From Phocaeicola plebeius (GTDB taxonomy: Bacteria > Bacteroidota > Bacteroidia > Bacteroidales > Bacteroidaceae): DNA of 64,000 bases. The stretch lies in the NCBI RefSeq assembly GCF_003437535.1, contig NZ_QSQT01000020.1, positions 1-64,000 of the forward strand, read 5' to 3'. Made by a program: the position numbers and the translations under genes. This document shows, in pieces, positions 17,414-25,463 of the stretch. The notes beneath the pieces are model-generated. The model was not told the origin of the DNA, searched no databases, and saw only the letters and a list, made by a program, of their open reading frames with translations. The first letter of the stretch is position 1, and each line of letters begins with the position of its first letter.

Positions 17414-18928
17414 TTATTTATTACTTTCATTCGGTTCAATGGCAGAGCCCGGCAAGTCAAGTTCATGCTGAGGAATCGGCCATACAAACAAAGGATTGCC
17501 GGCCTCTATTTTCAGGCTGCTTCCATCTCTCACACTTTGTTCCTGCGGCTTACGTTCAAAACCTTTACCCCAACGTTTCAAGTCCTGCAAACGGAATCCT
17601 TCCATGAACAACTCACGGAGACGTTCCTTGTCAATTTCGTCCAGCCAGTTTTCTGAAGTCAAAGTGGCAGAACCATACGTTTGATAGCGAGCCTGACGCA
17701 AGGTAGAAATGTCTGCAGACGCTTTTGCAAAGTCTTCTTTCTGGCAATATGCCTCTGCACGAATCAGATATTGTTCTGATAAACGGAATACTTTCGGCAT
17801 ATTTACATGATAAATACGGTAATTGGAAACAAACTCCATGTTTCCATAATACTTTACCAGCAACGGCCAAACAAGCCCGTGAGCATATCCGGTAGGCATA
17901 TCCTGGAAGAATGAAACATAACGCAAGTCATTACCTTCATACGTATTCAGTGCTGCTTGTCCAGGTACATAATCCGGGCGATAACTAATTTCATCAAAGT
18001 TCAAGAACACCTGTCCCAATTTTCCTCCATAAGATGTAGGAAGGAAGCCGACTTTCCAAATAGTCTCAGTGGAAGCATCATATTTCCACATATAGTCATA
18101 ATATGACATATCGTTCGTATAGACTGTGGTAGCACTTGAAAGCATATACAAATCGCTGTCAATCAGTTCGGAAGAATACTTAATTGCATTATCCCAATCC
18201 TGCATATAGAGATATACACGAGCCATCAGTGCCTGCACCGTAAATTCATTGAAATAAGGCGAATCATAATAATCAGATGCCACAAGCGTAGTGCCTTCCT
18301 CCGGTTCCATGTAATCGTATGCTTTTGTCAAATCATCCAGAACAAACTGATATGAATCATACAAAGAGGCACGCTTCATTTCGCCCGGATTAGAATAACT
18401 TGATACAAGCACCACACCCAGTTCATCTTTAGCCGTAGCCGGATCGTATGCCTTACAGAAACATTTAATTAATTCTGAATAAGCCAATGCACGGGCAAAA
18501 TGCACTTCACCCTTATAAGCTTCCAGTTTCTCGTAAGCATCATCATCCACAATGTTATTCTCCCATTTAGCCACTTGTTCAAAGAAGAAGTTACAGTCGC
18601 CGATAACCTTGTAAAGTGAGCCGTAAACGGCTTCAATATCCGCATTGGTAGGATTGATGTTCCAGCGCCAAATATCACCATAAGCATTGGAATAGCCATT
18701 TACTGCGTATACCAAATCAGACTGGATGTCAGGCAGCAAAGTCAAGTTACCGCTATACAAATAGCGGCTCATAAAGTCTGAGTAAATTCCCATGACAGCC
18801 TGATTGGCTTCTTCCACTGTAGTAATGGATTGATCGGCCAGAATAGCATGTGTAGGGTCCTTGTCCAAACATGAAGTAGAGAACAACATCGCCGCTACTC
18901 CCAATAAATATATTTTAAAGTTTCTCAT
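17414..18928 (-). CDS. SusD/RagB-family surface substrate-binding lipoprotein
   Basis: A 504-aa SusD homologue with lipobox STSC (about residue 20) followed by LDKD. SusD landmarks are present: the helical TPR-like core (HFARALAYSELIKCF), the RAEAYCQKEDFAKASADI segment and the C-terminal RLRELFMEGFRLQDLKRWG helix. SusD proteins form the lid of a SusC barrel and capture ligand at the surface. The ligand is not readable from sequence; the operon partners point to peptides. It starts 15 nt after SusC. Confidence 0.95.
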   Translation of the reverse strand: MRNFKIYLLGVAAMLFSTSCLDKDPTHAILADQSITTVEEANQAVMGIYSDFMSRYLYSGNLTLLPDIQSDLVYAVNGYSNAYGDIWRWNINPTNADIEAVYGSLYKVIGDCNFFFEQVAKWENNIVDDDAYEKLEAYKGEVHFARALAYSELIKCFCKAYDPATAKDELGVVLVSSYSNPGEMKRASLYDSYQFVLDDLTKAYDYMEPEEGTTLVASDYYDSPYFNEFTVQALMARVYLYMQDWDNAIKYSSELIDSDLYMLSSATTVYTNDMSYYDYMWKYDASTETIWKVGFLPTSYGGKLGQVFLNFDEISYRPDYVPGQAALNTYEGNDLRYVSFFQDMPTGYAHGLVWPLLVKYYGNMEFVSNYRIYHVNMPKVFRLSEQYLIRAEAYCQKEDFAKASADISTLRQARYQTYGSATLTSENWLDEIDKERLRELFMEGFRLQDLKRWGKGFERKPQEQSVRDGSSLKIEAGNPLFVWPIPQHELDLPGSAIEPNESNK

Positions 18929-18943
18929 CGTTGTCTTCAGCTT

Positions 18944-21877
18944 TTAAAAATTCAATTCTACGCCCAAAGTAAACTGACGTGACATAGGATATTGCGCACG
19001 GTATATATTAGCAGAGAATTCCGGGTCAAGTCCGGTGAACTTAGTAAATGTCAATAAGTTCTGTCCTTGTACATATACACGTGCTCCGTTAAAGAATTTC
19101 GTACTTTTCAATACACTCTGAGGAAGATTGTAAGAAAGCATCAGGTTCTTCAAACGCAGGAAAGAAGCATTTTCCAGGTAATGGGTATCAAACTGAGGAG
19201 TAACTCCATGACGCGGAATGTCTGTCACATCTCCCGGTTCTTTCCAGCGGTCATAAAGCAAACGTTTTGACTGGTTGTAAGAAGTATACAAACCATTACT
19301 TTCGTCCATAATGCGGTCATTATTATACGCCCAACGGTCAGCCATCCAGCTGAACTGTGCAGAAAGCATCAAGCCCTTCCATGAAAGGGTTGTTCCGAAA
19401 CCTCCTTGCCACGGAGCGATGAAGCTCTTTCCTTCAATCAGCACACGGTCTTCTTCACTGAACACATTGGTTATTTCACCGTCTTTAGTATACCAGAGTG
19501 CATCTCCGTTTGCCGGATTCACACCTGCATAACGTACCATGTAGAAGTTTGCTACGTCATGTCCTACCGCATACATGTTTACGTTGCTGTCTACATACTG
19601 GTCGATTCCGTTATAAAGTTCCGTAAGCTTGTTTTTATTGTAAGAAGCATTGGCAAACACATTCCATGTAAAATCTTTTGTACGAATGATGTCAGCATCT
19701 ACCGAGAGCTCGATACCACGGTTAACCATTGCACCTACGTTATCCCAATAAGCTCCGTAACCTCCGTCTGCATAACTTACCGGTACCTGCATCAACATAT
19801 CAGAAGTCAGCTTGTTATAGAACTCTGCCGTAAAGTTTACGCGATTAAAAAAGCCCAGACGCAATCCTACGTTAGTAGTCCAAAGCTTTTCCCAAGTAAG
19901 ATTCTCATTTCCACGCTGTGAGGGTTTGATACCTGTTTCACCCAAATAGTTAGAGCTACCCGTTACCAAAGCCAGATGTTCATAGTTAGAAATAGAGGAG
20001 TTACCAGAAGTACCTGTACTGAAAGTCAACTGAGCATTGGTAAGCCAGTCGTAACCTTCAAAGAATTCTTCCTTCTTGAAATCCCACATCAATCCTACAG
20101 ACCAGAATCCGGCCCAACGATTATCTTTACCAAAACGTGAAGAAGCATCTGCACGTACAGAGAAATCTGCATAATATTTACCATCCAGGTTATACTCGCC
20201 ACGGCCAAAGAAAGACAAGAATGCATATTCTGTAGTAGAATCCCCCCATGAACCAGCAAATGAACCTGATGAAAGATTAACCAATGCATCATTGTTCTGC
20301 TTGCTTGTGGTTACATTGAAATTCTCTGAATGATAATTCACGCCTTCCTGTCCCAACATAAAGTTAAAGTCATGACGGTTTTTCAGGTTGAAGTGATAAT
20401 TAGCCGTATTAGTAATGGTCAGGGTCAGATTATCCAAAGATGAACGTCCGGCGCTACCCAGTCCTGCATTCAAAGAATAACTTGGAGTAGAAGTTGAGAA
20501 ACCAGTATCATGTGAATAGTCTACACCAAACTGCGAACGAATAGTAAGTCCCTCAATCGGAGTCACTTCCGCAAAGACAGATGAAATAACCTTGTAAGTC
20601 TTATATTTTATCGGATTGTTTATCAACCACTCAATAGGGTTCACTCCGCTTCCTTTCCAGGTTCCATCATTGGTAGAGGCCAAAGAACCGTCTTCATTGT
20701 AAGGATTCCAGTAAGGCAACATAAAGTGTGAAGCAGAAATAGGTGCATAAATTGCATAATCTCCATCCACAGCCTGCTCGGTTTCCTGATAAGCAAGCAT
20801 GGTACTTGTTCCTAATTTCAGCCATTCTTTTGCACGGTTTTCCACATTGGCACGTACATTATAACGACGGAAAGAAGAACCGAAAGTAATACCATCCTGA
20901 TCAAAGAATCCTCCAGAAACATAATAGTTAGTCTTATCAGTAGCGCCATTTACAGAAAGCTCATAACTCTGGGTAGGAGCATTGTTGTTAAACACTTCAT
21001 CCATCCAGTTTACGTCTATACCTTTCACCTTATCATAATATTCATCACCGAGGTCAAGACCGATTTCTTTTTCATACTGTATACGCTCTGTCGTATTCAT
21101 CATGTCCCAGTTGCTTCCAGCCAGCTGTGAGAATCCCCACTGACCTCGGAAAGTGACATTGGCATCTCCTACATTGCGTCCACGCTTAGTAGTAATCACC
21201 ACTACCCCATTGGCAGCACGCGCTCCATAAATAGAAGTAGAAGAAGCATCTTTCAACACAGAGATACTCTCGATGTCACTAGGGTTAATTGAATTAAAAC
21301 TTGATGATTCTACAGGCACCCCATCCAAGATAAACAACGGAGTTGTTCCAGAGTTAATAGAGTTAGTACCACGAATCTGGAAAGTAGCCGCACGGCTAGG
21401 CTCACCAGAAGCGGCCATTACAGTCAATCCCGGAGTCTGTCCCTGCAATGCCTGATCAAAGCTGGCCGTAGGTACATTTTCCAGTTTTTCACTTTTCACA
21501 GTCGACACAGAACCGGCAATGGTGCCTTTCTTACGTACACCATACGCTACGACTACCACATCGTCAATCATCTGTGAATCGTCCAACATTGTTACATTCA
21601 GCACACCGGTATGTGAATTCACTTTCAGCTCCTGCGTCTGCATACCGATATAAGAGAAGACCAAAGTAGCTTCGCCACCCTGAATCTGCAACTCATAGTT
21701 ACCATCAATGTCGGTAACCACTCCATTAGTAGTTCCTTTTTGCAGGATAGATACTCCAATCAGCGGTTCATCGCCTGTCTTCGACACGACATTACCTTTA
21801 ACCCTATACGACTGGGCTAAGGCTGACTGAATACCCAACACAGCAAAAAAGAGTAACCAAAGACTAAATCTTTTCAT
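18944..21877 (-). CDS. SusC/RagA-family TonB-linked outer-membrane transporter
   Basis: From ATG 21877 the protein has 977 aa with a signal peptide (MKRFSLWLLFFAVLGIQSALAQ). A carboxypeptidase-like domain (about 23-100) is followed by a TonB-box-like DDVVVVAYG, the plug (SFDQALQGQTPGLTV; FQIRGTNSINSG; GRNVGDANVT) and a C-terminal barrel ending in ELNF. It should import the ligand captured by SusD using TonB energy. No N-terminal anti-sigma-interacting extension is present, so control is not by a trans-envelope sigma pathway. An upstream ATG at 21943 would spoil the signal peptide. It heads a nine-gene operon. Confidence 0.95.
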   Translation of the reverse strand: MKRFSLWLLFFAVLGIQSALAQSYRVKGNVVSKTGDEPLIGVSILQKGTTNGVVTDIDGNYELQIQGGEATLVFSYIGMQTQELKVNSHTGVLNVTMLDDSQMIDDVVVVAYGVRKKGTIAGSVSTVKSEKLENVPTASFDQALQGQTPGLTVMAASGEPSRAATFQIRGTNSINSGTTPLFILDGVPVESSSFNSINPSDIESISVLKDASSTSIYGARAANGVVVITTKRGRNVGDANVTFRGQWGFSQLAGSNWDMMNTTERIQYEKEIGLDLGDEYYDKVKGIDVNWMDEVFNNNAPTQSYELSVNGATDKTNYYVSGGFFDQDGITFGSSFRRYNVRANVENRAKEWLKLGTSTMLAYQETEQAVDGDYAIYAPISASHFMLPYWNPYNEDGSLASTNDGTWKGSGVNPIEWLINNPIKYKTYKVISSVFAEVTPIEGLTIRSQFGVDYSHDTGFSTSTPSYSLNAGLGSAGRSSLDNLTLTITNTANYHFNLKNRHDFNFMLGQEGVNYHSENFNVTTSKQNNDALVNLSSGSFAGSWGDSTTEYAFLSFFGRGEYNLDGKYYADFSVRADASSRFGKDNRWAGFWSVGLMWDFKKEEFFEGYDWLTNAQLTFSTGTSGNSSISNYEHLALVTGSSNYLGETGIKPSQRGNENLTWEKLWTTNVGLRLGFFNRVNFTAEFYNKLTSDMLMQVPVSYADGGYGAYWDNVGAMVNRGIELSVDADIIRTKDFTWNVFANASYNKNKLTELYNGIDQYVDSNVNMYAVGHDVANFYMVRYAGVNPANGDALWYTKDGEITNVFSEEDRVLIEGKSFIAPWQGGFGTTLSWKGLMLSAQFSWMADRWAYNNDRIMDESNGLYTSYNQSKRLLYDRWKEPGDVTDIPRHGVTPQFDTHYLENASFLRLKNLMLSYNLPQSVLKSTKFFNGARVYVQGQNLLTFTKFTGLDPEFSANIYRAQYPMSRQFTLGVELNF

Positions 21878-22028
21878 CTTTTGCCTGTTATAAAATAAAT
21901 TAATGATTAAATAAAAAGTTCTTATTAAACAAAACAGCACCATACCAGCTTCACTAACCTTTCAAAGCCAGGCACGGTTATTCAAGCATTCATTACATGA
22001 ACACTCAAAAAAGAGAAATAGTAGAAAC

Positions 22029-22111
22029 GGAATACCAAAGCCAATCCCTTGATATTCCGATGAAAGTTATTGCTAGAATGAATCGCGAGATTTTACATTG
22101 CGGAATACCAA
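22029..22111 (-). promoter_or_regulatory. Hairpin and direct repeat in the SusC 5' leader
   Basis: GGAATACCAA (22029-22038) and TTGATATTCC (22049-22058) form an inverted repeat with one mismatch. CGGAATACCAA occurs again at 22101-22111, again followed by TTGAT. Both copies lie between the predicted start of transcription and the SusC start codon, so they may act as RNA. Confidence 0.5.
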
Positions 22112-22187
22112 TTCTTGATTATCAACCCCTATAATCACATAAAATAAATTCACATTCATGTCCCTCTATCTATATAATTCTAAGCCG

Positions 22188-22195
22188 CAAAGATA
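22188..22195 (-). promoter_or_regulatory. -7 box of the SusCD operon
   Basis: The minus strand reads TATCTTTG, an exact match. The leader before the SusC ATG would be about 300 nt, long enough for a regulatory RNA element. Confidence 0.55.
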
Positions 22196-22326
22196 TATAA
22201 AAAACTATAACATGATATATTTTACCTATCACTTTTAACGAATTTCAGTATATAAATCTATAAATTATCATCAGAACGCGTATTTTTACTCACTAAATAT
22301 ACATTCTGAATAGCCAAATATTTTTA

Positions 22327-22376
22327 AATGTCTTCGAAAATCCTCAAATGTCTTCAAATGTCCTCAAATGTCTACA
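22327..22376. repeat. Five tandem 10-bp repeats upstream of the HU promoter
   Basis: AATGTCTTCG, AAAATCCTCA, AATGTCTTCA, AATGTCCTCA and AATGTCTACA follow one another with no gap. A 10-bp period is one helical turn, so a bound protein would see the same face five times. The block ends 19 bp before the HU -7 box. Confidence 0.8.
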
Positions 22377-22395
22377 TAGCCCCTAAGTGACCTTT

Positions 22396-22403
22396 TATAT
22401 TTG
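22396..22403 (+). promoter_or_regulatory. -7 box of the HU-like gene
   Basis: TATATTTG is an exact TAnnTTTG match. Transcription starting near 22410 puts the whole 22-bp array in the mRNA leader. Confidence 0.6.
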
Positions 22404-22419
22404 TACCGGAAACAACAAT

Positions 22420-22507
22420 GTTTCCCTAACGGGAACCCTACGTTTTCCGAACGAGAAACATAAGGTTCCGCAAGGAGAAACATACAGTTCAGCCAGCGGA
22501 AACATAA
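22420..22507. repeat. 22-bp palindromic tandem array, copy 2 (4 units)
   Basis: Units start at 22420, 22442, 22464 and 22486 with an exact 22-bp period, each an interrupted GTTTCC/GGAAAC-type dyad followed by ATAC, ATAA or a close variant. The array lies between the HU-gene promoter and its start codon, so in RNA it could form four consecutive small hairpins. It is the same family as the array at 335-422. Confidence 0.85.
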
Positions 22508-22534
22508 ATAACAACTTGTAATATTTCAAAAGAT

Positions 22535-23224
22535 ATGGAAGCATTGTATGATTTTTTACCCGTACCGGGAACAAAGAACAGCGAAAAGAGCCCGAAACTT
22601 TACCCTAAACTTGTAACCAGAGGAGCTGTACCCTTCAGCGAAATCATCCGGCAGATAGCCCGTTCTTCCGGATTCAAGGAAGGAACCGTAATTGGAGTAA
22701 TGGAAGAAGTGGAGAAATGGACATCTTTCTACATTTCCAGAGGAGAATGCGTAGAAATAGGACACATGGCCTATGCCGTGGCCAACCTGAAGGCAGGGAA
22801 AGAGATAACCGACGAAGGCGAAATTCACGCCCAGACCATCCGATTCGATAAAGTACGGTTTCGCACAAGCAAGAGTTTCAACCGAAGATGCAGGGGACAG
22901 GAACTTTCCCGAGTCAAGACAGAATGGAAATTCCAGAAAAGTTCCGCCCGATACACGGAAGAGGAACGCCTGCACCTGCTCATGGAGTATCTAAAGCAGC
23001 ATCCGTTCATCACAAGGACAGAATACGGTCAGCTGACCGGACTTCAGAAATCAAAAGCCTGGAAGGACCTGAACGGATGGATAAAAAGCAAGATATTAGG
23101 AAGCAAAGGAAAAGCTCCCCACAAAATTTATATACTTCCACCGGAGACTATTTCGACAGCAACCGGCGACTCAGGTAGCGCACCGGATACCATACAGACA
23201 GAAAACCTACAGCCAGTACGGTAA
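22535..23224 (+). CDS. HU-like DNA-binding protein with C-terminal winged helix
   Basis: A 229-aa protein of the HU-HIG type. Residues about 1-120 match the HU fold of this Bacteroidetes family (PKLVTRGAVPFSEIIRQIA, ECVEIGHMAYAV). A basic linker (about 115-138) leads to a putative winged helix (YTEEERLHLLMEYLKQHPFITRTEYGQL..., about 142-205) and a polar tail. It probably binds and bends DNA; a role in capsule or mobile-element control has been suggested for relatives but is not shown here. The last 77 bp overlap the 3' end of the permease gene on the other strand. Its leader is the 22-bp array, which may be an autoregulatory target. Confidence 0.75.
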   Translation: MEALYDFLPVPGTKNSEKSPKLYPKLVTRGAVPFSEIIRQIARSSGFKEGTVIGVMEEVEKWTSFYISRGECVEIGHMAYAVANLKAGKEITDEGEIHAQTIRFDKVRFRTSKSFNRRCRGQELSRVKTEWKFQKSSARYTEEERLHLLMEYLKQHPFITRTEYGQLTGLQKSKAWKDLNGWIKSKILGSKGKAPHKIYILPPETISTATGDSGSAPDTIQTENLQPVR

Positions 23225-24377
23225 AGAAAATGAGCGCCACGTCTTCCCAGTGTACACTGACGGGATAAGCGTCGACAATAAAACTGCCGGCTGCTCCTAA
23301 GGAAATCAGTCCGAAAGTCTGTTGCAACCAGCAAAGCAGCACACCTAACACAATACCCGACACGGCTCCGATAAATGAAATCAGTCGCCCTTCAAAAAGG
23401 AAGATACGCACAATCTGCCGGTCATTGGCCCCTAAGTTACGAAGCGTCACCACATCGTCACGCTTATCAATAATGAGCATGGACAGGGAACCGATGACAT
23501 TGAAGCAGGCTATCATCAGGATGAAGGTCAAGAATAGATAGGATATGAATTTCTCTATCTTCATGATGCGGAACGTGTCGGCCTGCTGTTCGTAACGGTC
23601 GAACACACGAAAACGTTCGCCCAGGTGTTTTTCCAGTTTACGCTTAAAGGCATCTATATCGGTGCCTTCTTTCATTTTTAGATTGATGGCACTGACTTCA
23701 GTGGTGTATTGAAACAATTGTCGGGCAAATTTCAAAGAAGTAAGGATATAGGAGCCATCGTATTTCTCCTGATTTACGGCAAACACCAGTCCGGACGAGA
23801 ACAGGTTTCCTCCTGTAAAGGAAGCTGCCGGATTGGCCATGTTCACCTTAGCCCCTCGCTTGGGAGCATACACTTCTAACGGGTCAAGGAAACGGATGCC
23901 GGTACCCAAAGTAGCTAATAACTGTACACCGGGAATAGCATAATCTACCACCTCATCATGCAGCAGCAACTCTCCTCTTCCGAAAAGAATGGTATCAATC
24001 GGTGTCAGTTCTTCAAAATTATCTTCCACTCCTTTTATGACAGCCATGGCCTGACGCCCCTGATACTGCACCAAAGCATTGTCTTCCAACGACTCGGACA
24101 CCAAGGCTACTTCAGGCATTTTCCGGATGGCTGCAATAGCTTTATCCTGGCCGTCGAACACTTTTCCGGTAGCAGGCACAATTTTCAGCTCCGGATCGAA
24201 AGCCGTGAACAAATTAGATACCAGGTCCTGAAAACCGTTGAACACGGAAAGCGTACAAACCAGCGCCAATGTGGCCAGTGCCACTCCACACACGGATATA
24301 CCGGAAATCACATTGATGGCATTGTGTGATTTCTTGGAGAACAAATATCGCCGGGCTATGTAAAAAGGAAAGTTCAC
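23148..24377 (-). CDS. FtsX/LolC-LolE-like ABC transporter permease
   Basis: A 409-aa permease with an N-terminal amphipathic start (MNFPFYIARRYLFSKK), one transmembrane helix at about 25-47, a periplasmic MacB-type domain (about 48-265) and three C-terminal helices (about 275-400). Size and layout match the LolC/LolE family, which extracts lipoproteins from the inner membrane in other phyla. No ATPase partner lies beside it, so the partner must be elsewhere. Its last 77 bp overlap the HU-like gene. The canonical C-terminus shows the permease end is intact. Confidence 0.85.
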   Translation of the reverse strand: MNFPFYIARRYLFSKKSHNAINVISGISVCGVALATLALVCTLSVFNGFQDLVSNLFTAFDPELKIVPATGKVFDGQDKAIAAIRKMPEVALVSESLEDNALVQYQGRQAMAVIKGVEDNFEELTPIDTILFGRGELLLHDEVVDYAIPGVQLLATLGTGIRFLDPLEVYAPKRGAKVNMANPAASFTGGNLFSSGLVFAVNQEKYDGSYILTSLKFARQLFQYTTEVSAINLKMKEGTDIDAFKRKLEKHLGERFRVFDRYEQQADTFRIMKIEKFISYLFLTFILMIACFNVIGSLSMLIIDKRDDVVTLRNLGANDRQIVRIFLFEGRLISFIGAVSGIVLGVLLCWLQQTFGLISLGAAGSFIVDAYPVSVHWEDVALIFFTVLAVGFLSVWYPVRYLSRRLLSK

Positions 24378-24399
24378 CGTTATACCTTATTTATATATA

Positions 24400-24452
24400 A
24401 CACAAAATAAAAACCCACAGAAGCCGGAAGCAACGTTCCATGTTCTTCTGTG
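24400..24452 (-). terminator. Terminator of the aroQ-pyk-rbfA operon
   Basis: On the minus strand CACAGAAG (24452-24445) pairs with CTTCTGTG (24423-24416), with an inner GGAA/TTCC stem, and is followed by GGTTTTTATTTT. It falls just after rbfA; the permease gene beyond may need read-through or its own promoter. Confidence 0.75.
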
Positions 24453-24477
24453 AGTATTTACTAAAATATCAGATACA

Positions 24478-24813
24478 TTATTTCTTCAACAGTTCGTCAA
24501 TTTTCTCTGCATAATCCAGAGAATCGTCCACGAAGAACTTCAGTTCGGGAATGATGCGCAACTGATGGCGTACGCGGTTTCCCAGCTCAAAACGAATTGA
24601 CTTCATATTGGCATTGATGTTCTTCACGATTTCTTCACTTCTATCTGAAGGGAAGACGCTCAGATATACACGCGCATAACTCATATCGGGACTGATGCGG
24701 ACAATGCTGACCGAAACCAGCACACCAGGCATTGACTTGGTCTGCAAAAGAAAGATTTCGCTCAGTTCCTTCTGAATGAGGCGGGCAATCTTGTTTTGTC
24801 TGGTTGTTTCCAT
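24478..24813 (-). CDS. rbfA: Ribosome-binding factor A
   Basis: A 111-aa single KH-like domain protein with the family pattern RLIQKELSEIFL near the N-terminus, VSIVRISPDMSYARVYLSVFP in the centre and RHQLRIIPELKFFVDDSLDYAEKIDELL at the end. RbfA binds the 30S subunit and helps 16S rRNA 5'-end maturation. It is the last gene of the operon, 9 nt after the methyltransferase gene. Confidence 0.95.
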   Translation of the reverse strand: METTRQNKIARLIQKELSEIFLLQTKSMPGVLVSVSIVRISPDMSYARVYLSVFPSDRSEEIVKNINANMKSIRFELGNRVRHQLRIIPELKFFVDDSLDYAEKIDELLKK

Positions 24814-24822
24814 ATTACCTTT

Positions 24823-25461
24823 TTATTTTTTACGTATGATAGTCAGACCGTCACGCAAGGGCAGGATTACCTTTTCCACCCGTGTATCGGCAGCCACCAG
24901 GTCATTGAATTTCTTGATTCCGATGGTCTGCGTGTCCGTGTGATGCGGTTCTTCAAGCACATGTCCGTCCCACAAGGTATTGTCGGCTATGATATAACCG
25001 CCGGAATGCATCTTTTGCAGAATCATTTCATAATATTCTACATAGAAACGCTTGTTCCCATCCACAAATGCCAAGTCGAACACGATGTCCATGCCGGGCA
25101 CAATTTCAAGGGCATCACCGATATAAAACTTGATTTTATCGGCATAGGGTGAATTTTCCAGCCACGGACGAGTGAAATCTTCCTGCTCGTCGTTGATTTC
25201 AAAAGTATGGAGCATAGCTCCTTCCTCCAGTCCCTCTGCCAGACAAAGTGCGGAGTATCCGCTATAGGTACCTATCTCAAGCACCTGCTTCGGACGTATC
25301 ATCTGCACGAACATCTTCAGCATACGACCTTGCAAATGCCCCGAAGCCATACGGGGACGCAACAGTTTTACGTGCGTCGCCCGGTACAGCGCTTTCAGGT
25401 AGTCGTTCTCTTCATCAATATGCTGAAGAATGTATTCATCGAGCGCGTCAGTCTCTTTCAT
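24823..25461 (-). CDS. O-methyltransferase, class I SAM-dependent
   Basis: A 212-aa family 3 O-methyltransferase (catechol/caffeoyl-CoA type). The SAM-binding motif is VLEIGTYSGYSALCLAEGL (about 66-84), followed by HTFEIN and, later, FDLAFVDGNKRFY with the conserved aspartate and the metal-binding region IADNTLWDGHV. The bacterial substrate is not known. It lies between pyk and rbfA, 2 nt from the pyk stop, in a compact operon. Confidence 0.9.
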   Translation of the reverse strand: MKETDALDEYILQHIDEENDYLKALYRATHVKLLRPRMASGHLQGRMLKMFVQMIRPKQVLEIGTYSGYSALCLAEGLEEGAMLHTFEINDEQEDFTRPWLENSPYADKIKFYIGDALEIVPGMDIVFDLAFVDGNKRFYVEYYEMILQKMHSGGYIIADNTLWDGHVLEEPHHTDTQTIGIKKFNDLVAADTRVEKVILPLRDGLTIIRKK

Positions 25462-25463
25462 GA

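Larger units (their letters stand above)
21878..22534. other. Divergent intergenic region between SusC and the HU-like gene
   Basis: No gene is seen. The left part is the long SusC leader with an inverted repeat and a direct repeat. The right part holds the HU-gene control elements: a five-unit 10-bp repeat, an exact -7 box and a four-unit 22-bp array. The middle (about 22200-22320) is very AT-rich with no feature I can name. Confidence 0.8.
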
